Assembly: GCF_001544755.2 (NCBI RefSeq)
Contig: NZ_FCOF02000007.1
Location: 62,001-126,000 of the forward strand
Source of the DNA: Caballeronia catudaia
Lineage (GTDB): Bacteria; Pseudomonadota; Gammaproteobacteria; Burkholderiales; Burkholderiaceae
Reading direction: 5' to 3'
DNA: 64,000 bases
Under the pieces are notes generated by a model. The model saw only the letters and a program-made list of their open reading frames with translations, had not been told where the DNA came from and did not search any database. Of the stretch, positions 44,223 through 51,465 are shown one piece after another. Position 1 is the first letter of the stretch. Every line of letters begins with the position of its first letter. The position numbers were made by a program, and so were the translations under genes.

Positions 44223-44267
44223 GAAAAGAAACGCAGAAAAACCCGAAGCAAAAAAGGACCGCAAAAA

Positions 44268-45170
44268 ATGTCATTGAAAGTCCGCATAGGCATCAACCCC
44301 CTGTCGTGGATGAACGACGACCTCCCCTCCTTGGGCGGGGAGACAGACCTGTCTACCGCGCTAACCGAAGGGAAGCAAATTGGCTATGAAGGCTTCGAGC
44401 TCGGCAACAAGTTCCCCCGCGAACCCGAAGCGCTGAAGACGCTTCTCAAGGACTACGATCTCGCCCTCGTATCGGGCTGGTATTCGGGAAGACTCGCCGA
44501 ACGCAGCGCAGAACAGGAAATCGAAGCGGTCGCCCCGCATCTGGAGCTTCTGGAAAAGAACGGCGCAAAAGTAATGGTCTACGGCGAAGTGGCCAACTCG
44601 ATCCAAGGTGCGCCGAAGCCCCTCTACCAACGCCCCCGCTTTGTCTCCGAAGCGCAATGGACGACCTACGCCGAACGCCTGAACCGCTTCGCCGAATTTA
44701 CGCTCTCGCGCGGCGTGCGCGTGGCCTATCATCATCACATGGGCGCGTATGTCGAAACGCCCGCCGACGTCGATCGGCTGATGTCTCTCACGAACGATGC
44801 AGTGGGCCTGCTGTTCGACGCGGGCCACATCACGTTCGCGGGCGGCGACGCATCGACCGTGCTAGAGAAGCACATCGCCCGCGTGTGTCACGTGCACTGC
44901 AAGGACGTGCGCCCGGAGATCGTGAAGCTCGCGCGCAATCGCAACTGGAGTTTTCTCGATGCAGTCATCAATGGCGCTTTCACCGTGCCAGGCGATGGCG
45001 CCCTCGACTATGCGGGCATCATCGCGTGTCTCGCGAAGCACGGCTACGAGGGCTGGCTCGTCGTGGAAGCGGAACAGGATCCGGTGATCGCGCCGAGCTA
45101 CGCCTATGCCGACAAGGGCTATCGCACGTTGCGCGCGCTCGTCGACGAGACCTACAAGGAGACAGCATGA
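44268..45170 (+). CDS. iolE: Myo-inosose-2 dehydratase
   Basis: A 300-residue TIM-barrel enzyme of the xylose-isomerase-like fold that dehydrates 2-keto-myo-inositol. The N-terminal IGINPLSWMNDDLPSLGGET is characteristic of IolE. Metal-site stretches are VAYHHHMGAYVETPADVD near 161-178 and LLFDAGHITFAGGD near 184-197, with VCHVHCKDVRPEIV near 209. It overlaps iolB by 4 nt. The inverted-repeat region lies upstream; expression could depend on read-through or on a promoter of its own. Confidence 0.94.
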   Translation: MSLKVRIGINPLSWMNDDLPSLGGETDLSTALTEGKQIGYEGFELGNKFPREPEALKTLLKDYDLALVSGWYSGRLAERSAEQEIEAVAPHLELLEKNGAKVMVYGEVANSIQGAPKPLYQRPRFVSEAQWTTYAERLNRFAEFTLSRGVRVAYHHHMGAYVETPADVDRLMSLTNDAVGLLFDAGHITFAGGDASTVLEKHIARVCHVHCKDVRPEIVKLARNRNWSFLDAVINGAFTVPGDGALDYAGIIACLAKHGYEGWLVVEAEQDPVIAPSYAYADKGYRTLRALVDETYKETA

Positions 45171-45979
45171 GCCTGTTAGTGAAAGCATCGCGCGAAGAGC
45201 AGACCATCGCGCGCGTCACACCCGATTCCGCAGGCTGGAAGCATGTCGGCTTCGCGGCGTATCGCATGAGTGCGGACGATGTCGTGCATGTGTACGACAC
45301 GGATCGCGAAAGCTGCATCGTCGTGTTGACGGGCACGGTCAGCGTGGAAGCCGGCGATGAGCACTGGCAATCGATCGGCACGCGCGACAGCGTGTTCGAA
45401 GACGCCGCGCCCTACGCGGTCTACGTGCCGCCGAAGCTCGCCGCGATCGTACGCGCGGAACGCGATGCGGAAATCGCCGTGGCGAGCGCGCCCGCCAAGG
45501 GCGACTATCCGCCGCGTCTCATCGAGCCTGCGCAGATGAAGCGCTCGACGCGCGGCAGGAACGCGAATACGCGCTACGTCTGCGACATTCTTCCGCAAAC
45601 GGAAAACGCCGAGTCGCTGCTCGTGGTGGAAGTGCGCACGCCGGGCGGACACGCATCGAGCTATCCGCCGCACAAGCACGATCGCGACAACGTGCCCGTC
45701 GAGAGTGCGCTGGAGGAAACGTACTACCATCGATTGAATCCGCCGCAAGGCTTCGCGTTTCAGCGCGTCTATACCGACGAGCGCGATCTCGATGAAACCA
45801 TGGCCGTCGAAGATCACGATGTCGTGATGGTGCCGCGTGGATATCATCCGGTCGTCGTGCCTTATGGCTACGACAATTACTATCTGAACGTGATGGCGGG
45901 TGAGAAGCGCACATGGCACTTCAAGAACGATCCAAAGCACGAATGGATCGTGGAGCGCGATAGCAAGGCGTCGGGCTAG
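45167..45979 (+). CDS. iolB: 5-deoxy-glucuronate isomerase
   Basis: A 270-residue bicupin enzyme that isomerises 5-deoxy-glucuronate to 5-dehydro-2-deoxy-gluconate, the substrate of IolC. Metal-binding cupin residues are visible in SSYPPHKHDRDN near 164-175 (two His), and YYHRLNPPQGFAFQRVYTDE near 185-204 with a further Glu and His later in VPRGYHPVVVPYGY. It closes the plus-strand iol arm. Its last 4 nt (CTAG, 45976-45979) are shared with the stop of the convergent livF gene. Confidence 0.93.
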   Translation: MSLLVKASREEQTIARVTPDSAGWKHVGFAAYRMSADDVVHVYDTDRESCIVVLTGTVSVEAGDEHWQSIGTRDSVFEDAAPYAVYVPPKLAAIVRAERDAEIAVASAPAKGDYPPRLIEPAQMKRSTRGRNANTRYVCDILPQTENAESLLVVEVRTPGGHASSYPPHKHDRDNVPVESALEETYYHRLNPPQGFAFQRVYTDERDLDETMAVEDHDVVMVPRGYHPVVVPYGYDNYYLNVMAGEKRTWHFKNDPKHEWIVERDSKASG

Positions 45980-46674
45980 CCTACAGAAAGCCATTCGCGC
46001 GTGACTTGCTCTTCTCGCGCAAGCGAAGCGTATGGACCATCGAACCGGATCGCCCCATGCCCCATCACGGCGACGCGCGCATCGAGCATGCGCGCGATCG
46101 TCATCCGTTCTTCGATGAGCAGCATCGCGACACCGCGTTCGCGCAGCGTCTTCAGGCACGCGGCCACCTGCGCGAGCACTTGCGGCGCGAGCCCTTCGCC
46201 GGGTTCGTCGATGACCACGAGCGACGGATCACCGGCCAGCGTGCGCGCGAGCGCAAGCATCTGCTGTTCGCCGCCCGATAACGCGCCCGCCCTCACCGAT
46301 GCACGCTCCGCAAGCACCGGAAACAATCGATACGCTTCATCCTGCGTGAAGCGCGTGCCTTTCCTCTCGCCAAGCAAGAGGTTTTCACGCACCGTCAGCG
46401 CGGGGAACACATCGCGCGTTTCAGGCACATAGCCAATGCCCAGCCTCGCAATCCGATACGGCCGCAGGCCGACGAGCCGCACATCGCGATAACGCATCTC
46501 GCCTTCGCAGCGCACCAGGCCCATGATGGCCTTCGCGAGCGTCGAGCGTCCCGAGCCGTTGCGTCCGACGAGCGCGACCGCCTCGCCTTCATCGATGATC
46601 AGATTCACGCCGTGCAGCACTTGCGCCGCGCCATACCACGCACGCAAATCCTCGATACGCAATGGCCCGTTCAT
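45976..46674 (-). CDS. livF: LivF-type ABC ATPase with altered Walker A
   Basis: A 232-residue branched-chain amino acid (HAAT)-type ATPase. The signature LSGGEQQMLALARTLAG (near 136) and Walker B LVVIDEPGEGLAP (near 157) are normal. Walker A reads GRNGSGRSTLAKA near 37-49: the invariant Lys that holds ATP phosphates is Arg, encoded by CGC (46546-46548 on the plus strand). This should weaken or abolish ATP hydrolysis in this subunit. It overlaps livG by 4 nt and ends against iolB. It is the last gene of a four-gene cassette that has no binding protein. Confidence 0.88.
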   Translation of the reverse strand: MNGPLRIEDLRAWYGAAQVLHGVNLIIDEGEAVALVGRNGSGRSTLAKAIMGLVRCEGEMRYRDVRLVGLRPYRIARLGIGYVPETRDVFPALTVRENLLLGERKGTRFTQDEAYRLFPVLAERASVRAGALSGGEQQMLALARTLAGDPSLVVIDEPGEGLAPQVLAQVAACLKTLRERGVAMLLIEERMTIARMLDARVAVMGHGAIRFDGPYASLAREEQVTREWLSVG

Positions 46675-47411
46675 AGCGCAAGCCCGCCGAGATAAGCGTC
46701 CCGCACGTCACGATTCGCGCGTATCGCGGCGGGCGTATCGGTGGCGATGACGCGCCCTTGCACGAGCACCGAGATGCGATCCGCAAGTCCAAACGCAACG
46801 TCCATGTCGTGCTCGATCACGAGCAAGGTGCGCCCTTGCGTCGTCGTCCGGATCAGAGCGAGCGCACGCGTCGCTTCCGCGCGATTCATGCCGGCGGTGG
46901 GTTCATCGAGCAAGATGATGGGCGCGTCGGTCGCGAGCGCGATGCCCAGATCGAGCGCGCGCTGCTCCGCATAGGTGAGACGCGCCGCGCGTTCATCGGC
47001 GCGTGCGGCAAGTCCGATCGCATCGAGCATCGCGCGCGCGCGTTCATCGATATTTCCCGATGGCAGCCATTTTTCGATGAAACGCGCGGACGCCGCGCCG
47101 AGCGCCGCGCAACGCAGGTTGTCGAGCACGGACATCGCGCCGAACACGCTCGTCGTCTGGAAGCTGCGCGCAAGCGAGCGCGAGACGCGCTGCGGCGATT
47201 TATCAGTAATATCGATTCCGCCCGCGACGATGCGCCCTTCGTCCGGCCGCGCGCGCCCCGAGATCAGATCGAAGAGCGTGGATTTGCCCGCGCCGTTCGG
47301 CCCGATCAGCGCATGCCGCTCGCCCGTCGCGACGTGCAGATCGACGCCGCGCAGCACGCGCGTCGCGCCGAAGCGTTTGACGATGCCATGCACATCGAGC
47401 GCGCCGTTCAT
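46671..47411 (-). CDS. livG: LivG-type ABC ATPase
   Basis: A 246-residue HAAT-type ATPase. Walker [17 protein letters not shown] near 38-53 is intact, unlike the partner LivF. The Q-loop lies in RSFQTTSVFGAMSVLDNLR near 87, the signature is the LivG-typical LTYAEQRALDLGIALA near 146, Walker B PIILLDEPTAGMN near 166 and the H-loop VIEHDMDVAFGLADR near 200. The ATG at 47411 overlaps livM by 4 nt. It forms the ATPase pair with LivF beneath the LivM/LivH membrane pair. Confidence 0.9.
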   Translation of the reverse strand: MNGALDVHGIVKRFGATRVLRGVDLHVATGERHALIGPNGAGKSTLFDLISGRARPDEGRIVAGGIDITDKSPQRVSRSLARSFQTTSVFGAMSVLDNLRCAALGAASARFIEKWLPSGNIDERARAMLDAIGLAARADERAARLTYAEQRALDLGIALATDAPIILLDEPTAGMNRAEATRALALIRTTTQGRTLLVIEHDMDVAFGLADRISVLVQGRVIATDTPAAIRANRDVRDAYLGGLAL

Positions 47412-48484
47412 CGCGCGGACCTCGTGCGTCGGGCGAGCCAGACGCCGAGCACGGCGCATGGCAACGCGATGAGCCACATCGAATCCTGCCGATGCGCGTA
47501 AAGCGCCTCGACGACAATTACCGACGCGACGCCCCAGGCCATCGCGCTCAACGAGCCGAAGCACATGAAACGCGCGTCGCGCCTCAAAAATCCGGCAACA
47601 CCCTCCGGCGCCGCGACGACCACCCACACGAAGAAGAGCCCGAGATACATCGGCCACGCGGCGCTGACGCTCGCCACGGCGACGCTGAAGAACGTGAGCA
47701 GCACCGCGCCGACGACCGGCCCGAAGAACGTGCCCGCGCCGCCGATCACGGTCGCGACGAGCGCACTCGTCGACCGCGCGAGTCCGACGCTTTCCGCCGA
47801 CACCAGTTCGACGTTGATCAACGCCAGCACGCCCGCGATGCCCGCGAAGAACGCCGACACGACGAGCATCGAGGAACGCACGCGCGCCGGCGCGAAACCG
47901 ATCGCCGCGGCGCGCGCGGGGTTGTCGCGCACGGCGTTGGCGAGACGGCACATCGGCGTGCGGGAGAACGCGAACATCGCGAGCGCCGATATAAGGCACC
48001 AGCACGCGATCAGCGCATACGCCTCGCGCATCGGCCCGAACGTCCACGCGAACAGCGACGGCCCGCTCGCGCGATCGATCGTCACGCCGCCCTCGCCGCC
48101 GAACCAGCCCGGCGCGAGCCACACGCACGCCGCGACGAGCTCGCCGATGCCGAGCGTGATCATCGCGAACGGCGTGCCCGCGCGTTGCGTCGATATCGCG
48201 CCGAAAACGATGGCGACGAGCGTCGCCGCCAATCCGCCGATGACCGGCAAGAGCGGCAACGGCACGCCGAAGCGGTTGAACACTTGAGCGGCGGCGAATG
48301 CGCCAAGGCCCGAATACACCGCGTGCCCAAACGAAAGCAGGCCCGTCTCGCCCAGCAGCAGGTTGTACGAGAGCGCGAAGACGATCAACGTCGCGGTCTG
48401 CGCCAGATACGCGAGCAGCCACGATTGTTCGAAGATGAAGGGAGGCAGCGCCAGCGCGACGACGAGCAGGACGAACTTAAGCAT
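47408..48484 (-). CDS. livM: LivM-type ABC permease
   Basis: A 358-residue inner-membrane permease with about ten helices. The motif LLLGETGLLSFGHAVYSGLGA near 44-64 and the loop VRDNPARAAAIGFAPARVR near 180-198, which contacts the ATPases, are typical of LivM. It extends by an extra C-terminal helix pair (about 305-350) with a polar basic tail. It overlaps livH by 8 nt and livG by 4 nt, so the cassette is one transcript. The substrate (amino acid, urea or amide) cannot be assigned. Confidence 0.88.
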   Translation of the reverse strand: MLKFVLLVVALALPPFIFEQSWLLAYLAQTATLIVFALSYNLLLGETGLLSFGHAVYSGLGAFAAAQVFNRFGVPLPLLPVIGGLAATLVAIVFGAISTQRAGTPFAMITLGIGELVAACVWLAPGWFGGEGGVTIDRASGPSLFAWTFGPMREAYALIACWCLISALAMFAFSRTPMCRLANAVRDNPARAAAIGFAPARVRSSMLVVSAFFAGIAGVLALINVELVSAESVGLARSTSALVATVIGGAGTFFGPVVGAVLLTFFSVAVASVSAAWPMYLGLFFVWVVVAAPEGVAGFLRRDARFMCFGSLSAMAWGVASVIVVEALYAHRQDSMWLIALPCAVLGVWLARRTRSAR

Positions 48485-49418
48485 CGCGCGTGCGCTCGCC
48501 GAAGAGTCCGCGCGGGCGCGCCGCCAGCATCGCGACGAGCAGCAGATACGGCAGCACCGGTGCGAGTTGCGCGACGGTCAACGCGGCCCACGCATCCGGC
48601 AACGTCACGCCGAACGACGCTGCGATGCTCCCCGCCGATGCGCTCGCGCCCACCGCGAAAGTCTGCACGCAGCCGACCAGCAGCGACGCCGCGAGCGCGC
48701 CGCCCAGCGAACCCAGTCCGCCGATCACGACGACGACGAACACGATCGGGCCCATCGCATCGGCCATCGCGGGCTCGATGACGGCGAGCGGCGCGCCGAT
48801 CACGCCGCCGAGCGCGGCGAGCGCGGTGCCCACGGCGAAGACCATCGTGAATATGCGCGGCACATCGTGGCCGAGCGTTTCGACCGTCGCCGGATGCGTG
48901 AGCGCCGCGCGCACGACGAGGCCCGTCTTCGAGGTGCGCAACACGAGCCAGAGCGCGCCGAGCATCAGAATGGCCATCGCCATCATGAACACGCGATAGC
49001 GCGCGAACGACGCGCCGAAGAGCGTGAAGAGCGGTCCGTCTAGCAGGCGCGGAATTGTCGCGGGCAAAGGACCGAGTCCCCACACGAGCTTCACGCACTC
49101 GCCGATCACGATGGACGCGCCGAACGTCAGCAGCATTTCCGCGAGCGCGCCGCGCGCATGGACGCGTCGCAGCAAGAGCCGCTCGAACAACGCGCCCGCC
49201 ACGCCGACGAGGATCGGCGCGACGATCAGCGCGAACCAGAATCCGCCATACGCGGCGAGCGTCTGCCCGACGTATGCGCCGAGCATGTAGAAGCTCGCGT
49301 GCGCGAAGTTGAGCACGCCGAGCATCGAGAAAATCAGCGTAAGGCCGGCGGACAGCATGAAGAGCAGCAATCCCACGCTCACGCCGTTGAGCAGACTCAC
49401 GCTGAACCACTGCACCAA
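48477..49418 (-). CDS. livH: LivH-type ABC permease
   Basis: A 313-residue inner-membrane permease with about eight helices. NGVSVGLLLFMLSAGLTLIF at the N-terminus and MLGVLNFAHASFYMLGAYVG near 32-51 match LivH, and GAPLAVIEPAMADAMGPIVF near 227 lies before the last helices. No ATG is available at the N-terminus: the start is TTG at 49416-49418 or GTG at 49413-49415, with GAGGG about 7-10 nt upstream. It lies 10 nt after the thioesterase gene and leads the livHMGF cassette. Confidence 0.86.
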   Translation of the reverse strand: MVQWFSVSLLNGVSVGLLLFMLSAGLTLIFSMLGVLNFAHASFYMLGAYVGQTLAAYGGFWFALIVAPILVGVAGALFERLLLRRVHARGALAEMLLTFGASIVIGECVKLVWGLGPLPATIPRLLDGPLFTLFGASFARYRVFMMAMAILMLGALWLVLRTSKTGLVVRAALTHPATVETLGHDVPRIFTMVFAVGTALAALGGVIGAPLAVIEPAMADAMGPIVFVVVVIGGLGSLGGALAASLLVGCVQTFAVGASASAGSIAASFGVTLPDAWAALTVAQLAPVLPYLLLVAMLAARPRGLFGERTRDA

Positions 49419-49428
49419 GACCCGGCCC

Positions 49429-49863
49429 TCAGTTGACGAGCGGCTTCAGCGCGGCGACGAGCGGCGCGGGAAGCGGCACGGGCCTGCGCGTCACGCGATC
49501 CACGTAGACGTGCACGAAATGCCCTTGCGCGGCCGCTTCGTCGGAGGCTTGCGTGAAGATGCCCACTTCGTAACGCACGCTCGTGTTGCCGAGCGTCTCG
49601 ACACGCAAGCCCGCCTCGACCGTTTCAGGAAACACGACGGGCGCGAAGAAATTGCAGCGCGTCTCGACGACGAGGCCGATGGTCTCGCCCTCGCTGAAAT
49701 CGAGCACGCCCGCGCGCAGCAGATACTCGTTCACGACGGTATCGAAGTAGCTGTAATAGACGACGTTGTTGATGTGCCCGTAGACGTCGTTGTCCGACCA
49801 GCGCGTGCTGATCGACAGAAAATGCGCGTAGTCCGCGCGCGTGGTGGGCGTCGGCTTGGTCAT
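49429..49863 (-). CDS. Hotdog-fold acyl-CoA thioesterase
   Basis: A 144-residue protein of the YbgC/4-hydroxybenzoyl-CoA thioesterase type that hydrolyses acyl-CoA esters. The active-site motif TRWSDNDVYGHINNVVYYSY is at residues 20-39, with the catalytic Asp in the usual place, followed by FSEGETIGLVVETRCNFF. Length is normal. It lies only 10 nt upstream of livH and so probably heads the same transcript, which hints that the transporter may feed a pathway with CoA esters, such as branched-chain or aromatic acids. That link is inference. Confidence 0.88.
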   Translation of the reverse strand: MTKPTPTTRADYAHFLSISTRWSDNDVYGHINNVVYYSYFDTVVNEYLLRAGVLDFSEGETIGLVVETRCNFFAPVVFPETVEAGLRVETLGNTSVRYEVGIFTQASDEAAAQGHFVHVYVDRVTRRPVPLPAPLVAALKPLVN

Positions 49864-49929
49864 CGGTCAGAGCGCCGGTAACGGATGTGCGGGCATGTTG
49901 GAGCGGCGTGGCGCGCGTGTCAATTCGGG

Positions 49930-50985
49930 TTAGATCGACGCGGACAACGCCCGCACGTCATCGGCGAAGCGCTCGACCGTCTCGCGTTTCGTGTCCCACG
50001 CACACATCAGACGGCAGCCGCCCGAGCCGATGAACTGATAGAAACGCCAGCCCTTCGCGCGCAGCTTCGATGCGACCTGCGCCGGCAATTCCGCGAACAC
50101 CGCGTTCGATTCGGGCTTGAAGAGCAGACTGACGCCGGGAATATCGACGAGGCGCTCGGCCATCAGTTGCGCCATCGCATTGGCATGGCGGGCGTTGCGC
50201 AGCCAGACGTCGTCATCGAGCAAACCTAGCCACGGCGCGGAGATGAAGCGCATCTTCGACGCGAGCTGGCCCGCCTGCTTGAGCCGATATGCGAAATCGG
50301 CGGCGAGCGCCTTGTCGAAGAACACGACCGCCTCGCCGACCGGCAAGCCGTTCTTGGTGCCGCCGAAGCACAGCACATCGACGCCCGCGCGCCACGTGAT
50401 CTCCGACGGATGCACGCCGAGCGTCGCGACCGCATTCGCGAAACGCGCGCCGTCCATATGCACTTTCAGATGCCGGCGCTTGGCGATGGCCGCGATCGCG
50501 CGAATCTCCTCGACGGTATAGACGGTGCCGATTTCCGTCGCCTGCGTGAGCGCGACGACCTTCGGCTTCGGATAGTGGATGTCCGCGCGCTTCGTGACGA
50601 GTTCCTCGATCGCATCGGGCGTGAGCTTGCCGTTCTCGCCCTTCGCCGTGAGCAGTTTCGAGCCGCCGGAGAAGAACTCGGGCCCGCCGCATTCATCGGT
50701 TTCGATATGGGCGAGCTCGTGGCAAATGACCGAGTGATACGACTGGCACAGCGAAGCGAGCGCGAGCGAATTCGCCGCCGTGCCGTTGAACACGAAGAAG
50801 ACTTCGCAGTCGGTCTGGAAGAGATCGCGGATGCGGTCGCAGACCTGGGCTGTCCACGAATCGTCGCCGTAGGCGGGTTCGTGGCCGCTCGTGTTGGCCT
50901 GGATCAGCGCCTGGAGCGCTTCGGGGCAGATACCTGCGTAGTTGTCGGAGGCGAAGTGTTGGGTCGGGTCCGTGGGCGCTGTCAT
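49930..50985 (-). CDS. ltaE: Low-specificity L-threonine aldolase
   Basis: A 351-residue pyridoxal-phosphate enzyme of the beta-eliminating lyase family that cleaves L-threonine or L-allo-threonine to glycine and acetaldehyde. FASDNYAGICPEALQAL at the N-terminus, FVFNGTAANSLALASL near 66, HMDGARFANAVATLGV near 168 and the cofactor-binding Lys in LCFGGTKNGLPVGEAV near 195 are visible. I chose the ATG at 50985; an extended frame back to 51060 lacks support. The ribosome site is weak (AAGCGA). It lies 66 nt upstream of the thioesterase gene on the same strand. Confidence 0.88.
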   Translation of the reverse strand: MTAPTDPTQHFASDNYAGICPEALQALIQANTSGHEPAYGDDSWTAQVCDRIRDLFQTDCEVFFVFNGTAANSLALASLCQSYHSVICHELAHIETDECGGPEFFSGGSKLLTAKGENGKLTPDAIEELVTKRADIHYPKPKVVALTQATEIGTVYTVEEIRAIAAIAKRRHLKVHMDGARFANAVATLGVHPSEITWRAGVDVLCFGGTKNGLPVGEAVVFFDKALAADFAYRLKQAGQLASKMRFISAPWLGLLDDDVWLRNARHANAMAQLMAERLVDIPGVSLLFKPESNAVFAELPAQVASKLRAKGWRFYQFIGSGGCRLMCAWDTKRETVERFADDVRALSASI

Positions 50986-51092
50986 GAGATCGCTTGGATG
51001 GCGGATTTGAATGCGGCGCGCGCGAGCGGAAAGCATCGCGCGCGCCGGCAATCCGGCCATTTTAGCGGCTCGGCGCTCCGGTCCGCGTGCCG

Positions 51093-51338
51093 CTACTTGG
51101 TGTTCGGCGCGCTCGCGGCGTTGGCCTGTTGCGCTTCCTGCGCCTTCTTGTCCTTCTTTGCCGCCTCGTGATGGCCGATCGCGCAGCCGCCGACCGCCCC
51201 CGCCGTGCCGTGCTTGCCCGCGACATGCCCCGCCACGCCGCCGACAGCCGCGCCCTTCAGACAGCCCTCCGCCTGCGCCGCGCCTGTTGCGACGAGCATC
51301 GCCGAAGCCAGAATGATCGATGCGAGTTTGTGATTCAT
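51093..51338 (-). CDS. Small exported glycine-zipper protein
   Basis: An 81-residue protein with a signal peptide (residues 1-23, IILASAMLVATGAAQA, then cleavage before EGCLKG). The mature part has a glycine-zipper-like stretch AAVGGVAGHVAGKHGTAGAV (about 30-49), two Cys residues and an Ala/Lys-rich tail. GGAG lies about 9 nt upstream of the ATG. Such proteins occur as small envelope components of unknown function. It lies between alaS and ltaE, all on the minus strand, but with its own ribosome site and a terminator upstream. Confidence 0.7.
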   Translation of the reverse strand: MNHKLASIILASAMLVATGAAQAEGCLKGAAVGGVAGHVAGKHGTAGAVGGCAIGHHEAAKKDKKAQEAQQANAASAPNTK

Positions 51339-51406
51339 AGGTCGTCTCCCTTGTGTCGATTGAACGTCACGTGGAGAGACGCACGCGCCATGCCTGACAG
51401 CGTGTA

Positions 51407-51441
51407 AAGAAAAACGGCCCGATCCTCAACAGATCGAGCCG
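51407..51441 (-). terminator. Rho-independent terminator of alaS
   Basis: On the minus strand a 10-bp stem CGGCTCGATC/GATCGGGCCG (with one G-T pair) closed by TGTTGAG and followed by TTTTTCTTT. It lies 25 nt after the alaS stop. Confidence 0.85.
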
Positions 51442-51465
51442 CTTCCAGTGCAACGACAGAACCGC

